NCBI GenBank assembly: GCA_947445425.1
Contig: CANFFA010000073.1
Coordinates: forward strand, 1-8,881
Length of the DNA stretch: 8,881 nucleotides
Direction of reading: 5' to 3'
From: Paludibacteraceae bacterium
Lineage (GTDB): Bacteria > Bacteroidota > Bacteroidia > Bacteroidales > Paludibacteraceae
Below, piece after piece: positions 1-6,279 of the stretch (position 1 is the first letter of the stretch; each line of letters starts with the position of its first letter). The translations under genes were made by a program, and so were the position numbers. Under the pieces are notes generated by a model that worked only from the letters and a program-made list of their open reading frames with translations, was not told the origin of the DNA and searched no databases.

Positions 1-399
1 ATTATTTGGACGGGTGGTGAACCTACCTTACAGTTGACAAATGAAGTACTAGAGCTATTTGACGGTTATTATAATTGCATTGAAACCAATGGGACTAATC
101 CAGTTCCATCTAAGATTGAATACATTAGCTGCAGTCCAAAAGTTTCACCAGAAATTTTGAATAAAAACTTCAAATTTGTTAATGAATTTCGATATCCCAT
201 TGCTGAAGGTTCTGCTATACCAGATATCGCTAGGCTACCTTCCGCAGATCATTATTATGTGAGTCCTATGTTTATGGGAGAGGAGAAGAAGCGTTTTGAT
301 ATAAATGAAAAGAATATCAATTATTGCATTGACTTTGTGAAGCAAAATCCAAAGTGGAAGATATCTTTGCAAACACATAAATTTCTCAATATAAGATGA
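1..399 (+). CDS. queE: 7-carboxy-7-deazaguanine synthase QueE, 3' part (5' end outside window)
   Basis: The frame is open from base 1 and ends at TGA 397-399, giving the last 132 residues of a radical-SAM protein. TGGEP at visible residues 4-8 is the SAM-binding GGEP motif of this family. ETNGT (28-32), SCSPK (43-47) and the C-terminal SLQTHKFLNIR (122-132) fit the QueE pattern of TNGT, VSPK and LQTHK-x-NIR. QueE converts 6-carboxytetrahydropterin to 7-carboxy-7-deazaguanine in the cytoplasm, a step towards preQ0 and queuosine in tRNA. The N-terminal CxxxCxxC iron-sulfur motif lies outside the window and cannot be checked. A TTG at 34 could be read as a start, but GGEP lies upstream of it in the same frame, so it is internal. 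The gene converges on kdsB with only 14 nt between the stops. No other queuosine gene is visible. Identification is confident. Confidence 0.9.
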   Translation: MIWTGGEPTLQLTNEVLELFDGYYNCIETNGTNPVPSKIEYISCSPKVSPEILNKNFKFVNEFRYPIAEGSAIPDIARLPSADHYYVSPMFMGEEKKRFDINEKNINYCIDFVKQNPKWKISLQTHKFLNIR

Positions 400-413
400 T
401 TGTTGTTGATTTC

Positions 414-1166
414 TTAATCATTAATTATTATCCCCAGCAAATCTTCAGGAGTATCAATACCCACCGTTTCGACCTCTGTAAAACCTACCTTTATACGATA
501 TCCATTCTCTAGCCAACGCAGTTGTTCTAATGATTCCGCTATCTCCAATGGCGATTGCTCCAGCTGAGTTAATTCACCTAAAATATCAGCTCTATAAGCA
601 TATATACCGATGTGTTTAAAATAAGAATGATGTTTTGCCCAATCTTTTCCATCAATACCCCGTAAAAATGGAATGACAGAACGACTAAAATACATTGCTT
701 CATTACGTTTGTTAAGCACTAGTTTTGGGCTGTTTGCGTTCTTTAAAATTTCAAAATTATCATCCTCATTCATCTTTTTTGCTAATGTAGCAATCTCAGT
801 ATTGTTGGATAAGAAGCACTGCTTCAAAATTTCTATTTGAGAAGGTTGAATAAATGGTTCGTCCCCTTGTACATTGATTACTACGTCAAAATCCTCTTTA
901 AGCTTCGTGTAAGCCTCATAACAGCGATCTGTACCACTCTTATGGTGTTCGCTGGTCATGATCACTTTGCCGCCAAAAGCTAAAACGGCCGATTGTATTC
1001 GCTCATCATCTGTAGCCACGTATACATCTTCCAATACTTTTGATACTTGCTCTACAACCCTTTGTATCATCGTTTTTCCACCTATATCTACTAAAGGCTT
1101 ACCTGGAAAACGTGTGGAAGCATAACGTGCTGGAATAATGGCTACAAAACGAAGTGGTGCGGACAT
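414..1166 (-). CDS. kdsB: 3-deoxy-manno-octulosonate cytidylyltransferase (CMP-Kdo synthetase)
   Basis: This full-length 250-residue protein matches the usual KdsB size of about 245-255. KdsB couples CTP and Kdo to give CMP-Kdo, the activated sugar used to build the lipid A-Kdo inner core of LPS, in the cytoplasm. Visible motifs, in order: the nucleotide-binding loop PARYASTRFPGKPL (12-25), ATDDERI (51-57), SGTDR (77-81), NVQGDEP with the metal-binding Asp102 (98-104), YFSRSVIPF (159-167), HIGIYAYR (185-192), SPLEIAESLEQLRWLENG (205-222) and GIDTPEDL (236-243). The ATG at 1166 sits six residues before the conserved strand FVAIIPAR, so the start is plausible; no Shine-Dalgarno is evident. The gene lies 59 nt downstream of lnb on the same strand. 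I see no TAnnTTTG box in that gap, so co-transcription with lnb is likely but inferred. Intact, with no missing motif. Confidence 0.96.
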   Translation of the reverse strand: MSAPLRFVAIIPARYASTRFPGKPLVDIGGKTMIQRVVEQVSKVLEDVYVATDDERIQSAVLAFGGKVIMTSEHHKSGTDRCYEAYTKLKEDFDVVINVQGDEPFIQPSQIEILKQCFLSNNTEIATLAKKMNEDDNFEILKNANSPKLVLNKRNEAMYFSRSVIPFLRGIDGKDWAKHHSYFKHIGIYAYRADILGELTQLEQSPLEIAESLEQLRWLENGYRIKVGFTEVETVGIDTPEDLLGIIIND

Positions 1167-1225
1167 ATATTGTACTTTGTAATTAATAGGTTTGGTATTG
1201 TTCTGGAATATTTATTATCAATAAA

Positions 1226-2431
1226 TTAGACCTTTGTAATTCGGTGTTTGTGTTTTCTTTTTTTAGCTCTAAAGATTCTCCGCGATAAACGAACCACTAT
1301 GAGTAGCATCAATGGAATAGCTGCATCGTTGAACACTTGAATGGAAAGAGCTGAAATTACTAAAGCTGCAATAATTAGTATTACATTAATTATATAATAG
1401 AAAAAAAAGTATTTCCGCAAACGATTGATCCAAATTGTAGCACCTACAATAGTATTGAAAGGGTTTAGCCATAGTAAATTATAATTTGACTGAACCAATG
1501 GGTGTACTGAGAAAAACATAAGATAAGCTACTAGTAGTCCTGCCAAACCTGTGATCATCAGTAATACGCTATCGAAAGATCTGCGCAGATATCTGATGTA
1601 TTTCTCGAGAAAAATAATCATTATTCCAATGACTAGAATAATTATACTCAGGGTCAATGGTGATATAAATGGATTGTCAATTTGTTTTTTATTCTCTTTC
1701 TTGGAAAGTAATACTCTTTTTTGCGAAATTAAATTTCTTTTTACTCCAATTTTATCAATAATTTTAGCTGTTTGAAGCTCTAACATCAGCAATTCAGGAA
1801 GAAACATGCTCTCTTTTTGAGTTGCCATACGGTCAGCTTCTTCTCCAAAAATAAGATCAATTCCAAATTTAGTCCAAGTATCTGCTCCTACATAAATACC
1901 AATCCAACTTCGAAACGTTTTTTGTTCACAAACATCATTAAATAGTACAAAGCCCTCAGTGGCATATAATATCTTATCGCGCGGACGAATGGAGCAATTG
2001 TCGTAAATAAAATTATAACGATAGAAACGATTTTCTTGTTGGTAATTGTCTAATAAAGCCTTGATAAATTGCTTTCTTTCTGCACAGGTAAAATTAAGGA
2101 TTTGCTCAGTAACCATTTGGTTATGGGCATCATATTCATGAAGGAAATTCTCCATTTCTGTTATACCCAATTGGTAATCAGTGGCGCCAGCAACAAATTT
2201 GCCTACAAAGTTAGGAGTGCCGAAATCAAATATTCCATAATTAAATACAATATCCAGCCCGCTTTTTGGGTCATTTACCCTGATTGCAGTATGACCATAT
2301 TGAGCATAAACTTCTTCCATAGGAGAACAAGTCAGTACACTCACTACTGCTGAATCGCTGACAGAAAAATACTGAGCGCTGAGTATAATGCTCGTAAAAC
2401 AAAAACAAATTATAAATATGAATTTTTGCAT
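1226..2431 (-). CDS. lnb: Lnb/DUF4105-type inner-membrane protein, probable lipoprotein N-acyltransferase
   Basis: The 401-residue protein has an N-terminal signal or anchor segment (about 1-19, ending LSA before Gln20), a periplasmic domain (about 25-250) and a four-segment membrane domain (about 258-277, 288-308, 341-363, 371-382). The periplasmic part carries TCSP (34-37), YGHTAIRV with His47, NYGIFDF (64-70) and YDNCSIRPRD with Cys146, the His/Cys pattern of DUF4105. The loop HPLVQSNYNLLWLNP (310-324) fits the family's transmembrane part. From memory of the literature, this family includes Lnb, the Bacteroides enzyme that adds the third acyl chain to lipoprotein N-terminal cysteines in a phylum lacking Lnt. 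The specific activity here is inferred by family. The tail after the last membrane segment is very basic (RAKKRKHKHR). I chose the ATG at 2431 because it directly begins the signal peptide; the in-frame ATG at 2455 lies just 2 nt from a likely -7 box and is probably not transcribed. kdsB follows on the same strand. Confidence 0.82.
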   Translation of the reverse strand: MQKFIFIICFCFTSIILSAQYFSVSDSAVVSVLTCSPMEEVYAQYGHTAIRVNDPKSGLDIVFNYGIFDFGTPNFVGKFVAGATDYQLGITEMENFLHEYDAHNQMVTEQILNFTCAERKQFIKALLDNYQQENRFYRYNFIYDNCSIRPRDKILYATEGFVLFNDVCEQKTFRSWIGIYVGADTWTKFGIDLIFGEEADRMATQKESMFLPELLMLELQTAKIIDKIGVKRNLISQKRVLLSKKENKKQIDNPFISPLTLSIIILVIGIMIIFLEKYIRYLRRSFDSVLLMITGLAGLLVAYLMFFSVHPLVQSNYNLLWLNPFNTIVGATIWINRLRKYFFFYYIINVILIIAALVISALSIQVFNDAAIPLMLLIVVRLSRRIFRAKKRKHKHRITKV

Positions 2432-2456
2432 CAAATTTAAAGTATTAATTATCATA

Positions 2457-2464
2457 CAAAAGTA
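2457..2464 (-). promoter_or_regulatory. Candidate Bacteroidota -7 box for lnb
   Basis: On the minus strand these bases read TACTTTTG, an exact match to the Bacteroidota -7 consensus TAnnTTTG. It lies about 25 nt upstream of the chosen lnb start, leaving a short leader. I found no TTG at the expected -33 distance, so the promoter is only half supported. Confidence 0.35.
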
Positions 2465-2518
2465 GTAAAATTCTTTATTATTTTAGAATTTGTACGTTGG
2501 TGGTGTCCAAATGCTATC

Positions 2519-2559
2519 CAATGTTTTGTATTAATATTCAATGTTTTTGTATTAACATT
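2519..2559. repeat. Tandem 20/21-bp direct repeat with internal dyad symmetry
   Basis: Two adjacent copies, CAATGTTTTGTATTAATATT (2519-2538) and a 21-bp second copy (2539-2559), differ by one extra T and by AATATT versus AACATT. The second copy is itself dyadic: AATGTT, 8 nt, AACATT. The first has the same symmetry with one mismatch. The repeat sits in the 252-nt space between the divergent lnb and crp-family genes, about 55 nt upstream of the lnb -7 box and about 75 nt upstream of the crp -7 box. This placement suits a pair of binding sites for a dimeric regulator, possibly the adjacent Crp/Fnr protein. That role is inference; low-complexity AT sequence is the alternative. Confidence 0.45.
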
Positions 2560-2633
2560 ATAAAAAAACTTTATTTTAAGAATTATTAGGCCAATTATTT
2601 CTCCCAGATGAAAAAGTACAACTAATAATTCAC

Positions 2634-2641
2634 TAAATTTG
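2634..2641 (+). promoter_or_regulatory. Candidate Bacteroidota -7 box for the Crp/Fnr gene
   Basis: TAAATTTG matches TAnnTTTG exactly and lies 42 nt before the ATG at 2684. No TTG is visible 19-21 nt upstream, so a -33 element is lacking. It overlaps an in-frame ATG at 2639, which argues that translation does not start there. Confidence 0.4.
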
Positions 2642-2683
2642 TGCTTTAAAACATGCTTGTCAAACATATCTTTGATTCATACC

Positions 2684-3385
2684 ATGCCAAAAAAAACCGC
2701 AATAGAACTGAAGCCATTAGAAAAAATCCTCTCCTTATGGGATGTGCTCACACCTGACGAAAGGCAGTTTGTGAATAACAATTATACGGTTCATCATTTC
2801 AAAAAAAACGAAGTGATTCATCATGAAGGCGATGTACCTACTCACATGATGATATTGGCCAGTGGAAGGGTGAAAGTGACGAAAGCTGGTGTGGGATCAC
2901 GTTCTCAGATTATACGAATGCTCAAAGAGGGTGAGCACTTTAGTTATCGCAGTATTATAGCAAGCGATGTCTATAGTACCAATGTTACTGCCTTTGAAGA
3001 TTCGGTGGTATACATGATAAAAGCAGATATTTTCCTTTCGATTTTACGCCACAACAATGCATTTTGTTATCGGTTCTTAGAGGAATTGTCAACGGATTTG
3101 GCAGCATCTGACACTAGGACGGTTAATCTTACGCAAAAACACATTCGTGGAAGATTGGCTGAAGCTTTGTTGCTTTTGGTTAAAAATTACGGTTTGGAAG
3201 AAGATGGTGCAACAATTTGTATCTACCTTTCGAGAGAAGATTTGGCCAATATTTCGAATATGACCACTTCAAATGCCATTAGAACCTTGGCTTCTTTTTC
3301 TGATGAGCACATCATTGCTATGGATGGTCGGAAACTTAAAATTATTGATCACGAGAAACTTTTAAAAATATCTAAAACCGGTTGA
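2684..3385 (+). CDS. Crp/Fnr-family transcriptional regulator
   Basis: A 233-residue protein of normal length for the family. Residues about 20-125 form the cyclic-nucleotide-binding-like beta barrel (HFKKNEVIHHEGDVPTHMMI at 38-57, then SGRVKV at 60-65 and EGEHF at 82-86). A dimerisation helix follows (about 127-148), then a winged helix-turn-helix (about 150-222) with LSREDLANISNMTTSNAIRT (182-201) as the HTH and GRKLKIID (215-222) as the wing. The RSA/RTA cAMP-contact signature of E. coli Crp is not evident. The only two cysteines (128, 179) are far from the N-terminal cluster of Fnr, so neither cAMP nor a 4Fe-4S cluster is predicted as ligand. I chose ATG 2684 because ATG 2639 lies inside a likely -7 box and its 15 extra residues look non-coding. 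It is divergent from lnb and could control that gene or itself through the repeat at 2519-2559. Its regulon is unknown. Confidence 0.9.
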   Translation: MPKKTAIELKPLEKILSLWDVLTPDERQFVNNNYTVHHFKKNEVIHHEGDVPTHMMILASGRVKVTKAGVGSRSQIIRMLKEGEHFSYRSIIASDVYSTNVTAFEDSVVYMIKADIFLSILRHNNAFCYRFLEELSTDLAASDTRTVNLTQKHIRGRLAEALLLLVKNYGLEEDGATICIYLSREDLANISNMTTSNAIRTLASFSDEHIIAMDGRKLKIIDHEKLLKISKTG

Positions 3386-3449
3386 TCAATATATTGTCCG
3401 TCGATTTAAGCTGTGTTTTTCTAATTTAAATAAAGTCACAAAGTCTCAA

Positions 3450-3603
3450 TAGACTTCTTGCGAAAGTCATTTTGTTGCATTTGAGACAAAAGAGCAAAGA
3501 ATAAAGACATATTACACTGTCTTTATTCTTTGCTTTTTTATCAATTCATTGACTTATCATTTTCGACTAAACATATTAAAAGTTTACTTTCGCAAGAGGA
3601 CTA
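3450..3603. mobile_element. Candidate MITE-like element with terminal inverted repeats
   Basis: The left end (3450-3467) and the reverse complement of the right end (3586-3603) match at 16 of 18 positions, including a perfect 12-bp core TCTTGCGAAAGT (3456-3467 with 3586-3597). Both ends are bounded by TA (3450-3451 and 3602-3603), as expected of a TA target-site duplication around a 150-bp element at 3452-3601. The interior has no coding capacity but holds a long perfect hairpin. Short size, terminal inverted repeats and lack of coding fit a non-autonomous transposon remnant of an IS5- or IS630-like element. No transposase is present, and the IS family is a guess. A chance or regulatory inverted repeat is the alternative. 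Confidence 0.45.
3488..3539 (+). terminator. Long perfect hairpin, probable intrinsic terminator of the Crp/Fnr gene
   Basis: AGCAAAGAATAAAGACA (3493-3509) pairs perfectly over 17 bp with TGTCTTTATTCTTTGCT (3518-3534) around the 8-nt loop TATTACAC. Flanking A and T runs (3488-3492 and 3535-3539) extend the stem to 22 bp with one G-U pair. The 3' arm runs into TTTTTT. It begins 102 nt after the Crp/Fnr stop and, being A-rich on one side and T-rich on the other, could work in both directions. The stem is unusually long for a simple terminator, and it lies inside the MITE-like block. Confidence 0.6.
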
Positions 3604-3767
3604 ATATAATGATTTCTGAAATTAATGTTTAATTCAGAGTATATTTAACATATGTACTTGCAATAATTACACAGATTTGCAGTTATAAATAGTGAACAGA
3701 TTGTTTGTGTTTAAGGGCTTTAATTCAATTGAAATTCCACAAGAATTAAGTATCTATAAGAATATAG

Positions 3768-3822
3768 AAATAATACCTCCACAATTTACTCCATTCTATT
3801 GGAAATTGTGGAGGTATTCTTT
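3768..3822. terminator. Strong hairpin upstream of the TPR gene (terminator- or attenuator-like)
   Basis: AATACCTCCACAATTT (3772-3787) pairs perfectly over 16 bp with AAATTGTGGAGGTATT (3803-3818). One mismatch and three more A-T pairs follow outward, and the loop is 15 nt. A T-rich stretch (TTCTTTATTT) follows on the + strand. The hairpin ends about 75 nt before the TPR start, and no gene lies directly upstream for it to terminate. Its 3' arm contains GGAGG, but no start codon stands at a suitable distance. Options are a terminator of readthrough or of an unseen short RNA, an attenuator, or a repeat remnant. Confidence 0.5.
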
Positions 3823-3835
3823 ATTTATAAATGCT

Positions 3836-3843
3836 GACCTTTG
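3836..3843 (+). promoter_or_regulatory. Weak candidate -7 box for the TPR gene
   Basis: GACCTTTG differs from TAnnTTTG by one base and lies 54 nt before the ATG at 3898. It is the best match in the leader, but no TTG stands at the expected -33 spacing. If real, transcription would start just after the hairpin at 3768-3822. Confidence 0.22.
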
Positions 3844-3897
3844 TAAAATTAATTTATCTACACTGCTTTTTTATTTCACATTTTTTATCCAGAAATT

Positions 3898-6099
3898 ATG
3901 AATACAGATCAAATAATCGCAACATATAAGTCAGTTTTACAATTGCTCATGATCGGTGAACTGAAGAGTGCCTTCGGTAAAACAAAACGCTTGACCAGTG
4001 AATTACAAAGTGGAGCGTATGCTGATAGATTAAGTGAGTTGCAGCAGAACTACAGCTATTTACTTCATTATTATACAACAGGTGTAAATGACCCGCAACG
4101 AAAACAAGTATATAATAAATTGATTTCAAAAACGTATGTGTTAATTTCAGAATTGAAAGAAGAGTTGTTGCAACTTCATTCAACCAATTATGAATATGAT
4201 CAGAAGCGTCAATTTTTGCTTGCTAAGGACCGTATTGGTCCGAATCGTTTATTTGAAAAAATAAATTATTTCCATCTTCAATCAGAAATGCGACTTAGCA
4301 CTGAGGGTAATTCTGCCGTTGAGCTAAAGCGCTTGCGCATCAATTATGAACACAATTTAAGCCTTTGCTTCAAATTGTTTTGGCTGAGCACTAGCTTCCA
4401 TGCAGAGGATAAGGAATTGTTTAATACTTTATTAGCTGATAGTCATAAAGGATGGATAGAGAAATCTCTTTTGGTATCAGCCCTCACGCTAAACCTTTGG
4501 CGTATGTTTGATGAACCTAAATTGATGATGCTTTTTGATTGCTGTCAATCTTCTAATCAGCAAGTTAAACAGAGGGCGATGGTGGGCTTGTGCATGGTTA
4601 TGGAAAAATATAAGCCAGTACTTCCTTACTTTCCTTCGGTTCGTAATCGTTTGGTGTTGTTGTCTGATGACAATCGTATTGTCGATAATTTCCAACAAAT
4701 TATTATTCAACTGATTTCGACTGCAGAGACCGAAAAAATATCAAAAAAACTGAGGGATGAAATTATGCCTGAAGTAATGAAAATAAGTCCTATTTTAAAA
4801 GCCAAAATGGATGCTGATAGCTTGATGAGTCCAGATGAGTGGGGAGGAGAGAATCCAGCTTGGCAAGAAATTATTGAAAAAAGTGGTATTTCGGATAAAA
4901 TACAAGAGTTGAATGAAATGCAATTGGAAGGAGCTGATGTCTACATGAGTACTTTTTCTATGTTGAAAAATTTCTCTTTTTTTACAGAACTTTCTAACTG
5001 GTTCATGCCTTTTGATACCAGTAACAATGCAGTCGCTGAATTATTTGTCTCTAATGATAAGAACATCATTCATGCGTTTATAAACAATAATATGATGTGT
5101 AATTCGGATAAATATTCATTTTGTCTGAGTGTGTTACAAATGCCCGATTCGCAGCGACAAATGCTTAAACAATCTTTTCAATCGGAATCAGATCAACTCT
5201 CTGAAATTGAAAAAGATGAAGCTATTTTGAAGCCTAATTTATTTGCAAAAAATATTTCCAAGCAATACATTCAAGATATTTTTAGGTTTTTCAAACTTCA
5301 CCCGCAACATGACGATTTTTCTGATATGTTTGCTTCCCCATTAACGATACATCAATCCTATTTGTTTGATATTTTATCAACGGATCTGGAGTTTAATACT
5401 ACTATTGCAGCGTATTATTTTACAAAAAGTCATTACAGTCAGGCCTTGGAGTTGTTTGAGAAAATTATTCAAAAGACTGAGCCAACGGCTGACATATTTC
5501 AGAAAATGGCCTATTCTTATCAGCAAATTGGACAGCTGCAGAAAGCGCTAATTGCCTATTCAAAAGCTGATATGCTACTACCTGATGATGTCTGGAATAT
5601 TCGCAAAATGGCTCTCTGTGAGCGTTTGTTGGGTAATTTTGAAAAGGCATTGGAATACTATCAACATGCGAATTTTTTAAAACCGATGCAAACGGTGGTG
5701 CTAATGCAAATTGCAAATTGTTATATTGAATTAGGAAAGTACAGTCAGGCTTTGAAAATTTATTTTAAGTTGGATGCAGAACAAGGAGACGATCCTAAAA
5801 TATGGCGAGCGATAACCTGGTGTTCATTCATTGCTTGGAATATTCAAAAAGCAGATTATTATGCACAGAAATTACTTGACAATCAACCTACTGCACATGA
5901 TTATCTGAATGCAGGTCATATTGCTTGGTGTCAAAGAAGGATTGGTGATGTGGTGGAGTTGTATCAAAAATGTATAAAGGCACAAAACAACAATTGGGAT
6001 CTTTTTATAGAATCTTTCAATGAGGATAAATTACATCTGATAGCCAATGGTGTAGATGCTGATGAAATACCTTTGATGCTGGATGTTTTGAAGGCGTAA
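3898..6099 (+). CDS. Tetratricopeptide-repeat protein of unknown function
   Basis: A 733-residue protein with no signal peptide or membrane segment, so probably cytoplasmic. Residues 1 to about 500 look almost wholly helical and match no domain I can name; they include charged, coiled-coil-like stretches near 20-120 and an aromatic patch, ELSNWFMPFD (364-373). From about 502 to 700 come five or six TPR-like units, for example SQALELFEKII (514-524), QKALIAYSKADMLLPDD (548-564), EKALEYYQHANFLKP (582-596) and SQALKIYFKLDAEQGDD (616-632), then weaker ones (about 634-700). TPR arrays bind other proteins, so a scaffold or adaptor role is possible, but the partner is unknown. I recall similar long TPR proteins in Bacteroidota genomes, none with a known function. 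The ATG at 3898 follows an A/T-rich leader without Shine-Dalgarno. ispE begins 180 nt downstream. Coding is well supported by length and composition. Confidence 0.88.
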   Translation: MNTDQIIATYKSVLQLLMIGELKSAFGKTKRLTSELQSGAYADRLSELQQNYSYLLHYYTTGVNDPQRKQVYNKLISKTYVLISELKEELLQLHSTNYEYDQKRQFLLAKDRIGPNRLFEKINYFHLQSEMRLSTEGNSAVELKRLRINYEHNLSLCFKLFWLSTSFHAEDKELFNTLLADSHKGWIEKSLLVSALTLNLWRMFDEPKLMMLFDCCQSSNQQVKQRAMVGLCMVMEKYKPVLPYFPSVRNRLVLLSDDNRIVDNFQQIIIQLISTAETEKISKKLRDEIMPEVMKISPILKAKMDADSLMSPDEWGGENPAWQEIIEKSGISDKIQELNEMQLEGADVYMSTFSMLKNFSFFTELSNWFMPFDTSNNAVAELFVSNDKNIIHAFINNNMMCNSDKYSFCLSVLQMPDSQRQMLKQSFQSESDQLSEIEKDEAILKPNLFAKNISKQYIQDIFRFFKLHPQHDDFSDMFASPLTIHQSYLFDILSTDLEFNTTIAAYYFTKSHYSQALELFEKIIQKTEPTADIFQKMAYSYQQIGQLQKALIAYSKADMLLPDDVWNIRKMALCERLLGNFEKALEYYQHANFLKPMQTVVLMQIANCYIELGKYSQALKIYFKLDAEQGDDPKIWRAITWCSFIAWNIQKADYYAQKLLDNQPTAHDYLNAGHIAWCQRRIGDVVELYQKCIKAQNNNWDLFIESFNEDKLHLIANGVDADEIPLMLDVLKA

Positions 6100-6145
6100 C
6101 GCTAGGCGTGAAGGTCGCATTGTCTATTCATGTAGTTTTTCGATA

Positions 6146-6182
6146 AGCTTCAAAATCATCCTATGTGCTGTCTTTTGAAGTT
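6146..6182 (+). terminator. Weak hairpin downstream of the TPR gene
   Basis: CTTCAAAA (6148-6155) pairs with TTTTGAAG (6173-6180) over 8 bp, plus a G-U and an A-T pair outward, around a 17-nt loop. It lies about 50 nt after the TPR stop. The long loop and lack of an immediate T-run make it a poor intrinsic terminator. The rest of the 180-nt gap shows only AT-rich sequence with a repeated TATTAATT (near 6247 and 6261). Confidence 0.28.
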
Positions 6183-6279
6183 ACTGTATTATTGAAATCT
6201 TTTAAAATCTGGTGGTTGTATTACTGCTGATTTTGAATTTGTTAAATATTAATTATTAAGTATTAATTGTCAATTGCTT

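Larger units (their letters stand above)
3386..3897. other. 512-nt non-coding region rich in inverted repeats
   Basis: No convincing gene lies between the Crp/Fnr stop and the TPR start. The region is AT-rich and holds, in order, a MITE-like inverted-repeat block (3450-3603) with a long internal hairpin (3488-3539), a small bulged hairpin TCTGAA/TTCAGA (3615-3638) and a strong hairpin (3768-3822). A 70-codon GTG-initiated frame (3692-3901) runs through the last hairpin and is considered non-coding. I see no tRNA or known riboswitch. Confidence 0.7.

Noticed and set aside
396..421. Possible bidirectional terminator between the convergent queE and kdsB stops (ATGATT/AATCAT)
   Set aside because: Only 6 bp of stem with a 14-nt loop and no G-C-rich core; too weak to call as a terminator.
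2452..2667. A 71-codon minus-strand frame in the lnb-crp divergent region
   Set aside because: It covers the promoter boxes and tandem repeat, has no recognisable domain and has AT-driven composition, so it is most likely chance.
2639..2683. Upstream in-frame ATG extending the Crp/Fnr protein by 15 residues
   Set aside because: The ATG lies inside an exact TAnnTTTG box, so it would not be in the mRNA. The extra residues resemble no family N-terminus.
3386..3897. CRISPR array, tRNA or known riboswitch in the long intergenic region
   Set aside because: No regularly spaced direct repeats, no cloverleaf or CCA-adjacent pattern and no recognisable aptamer were seen; only inverted repeats are present.
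5366..5716. Short frames on both strands inside the TPR gene
   Set aside because: They overlap the TPR repeat region, which is clearly coding in the + frame; no domain or start signal supports them.
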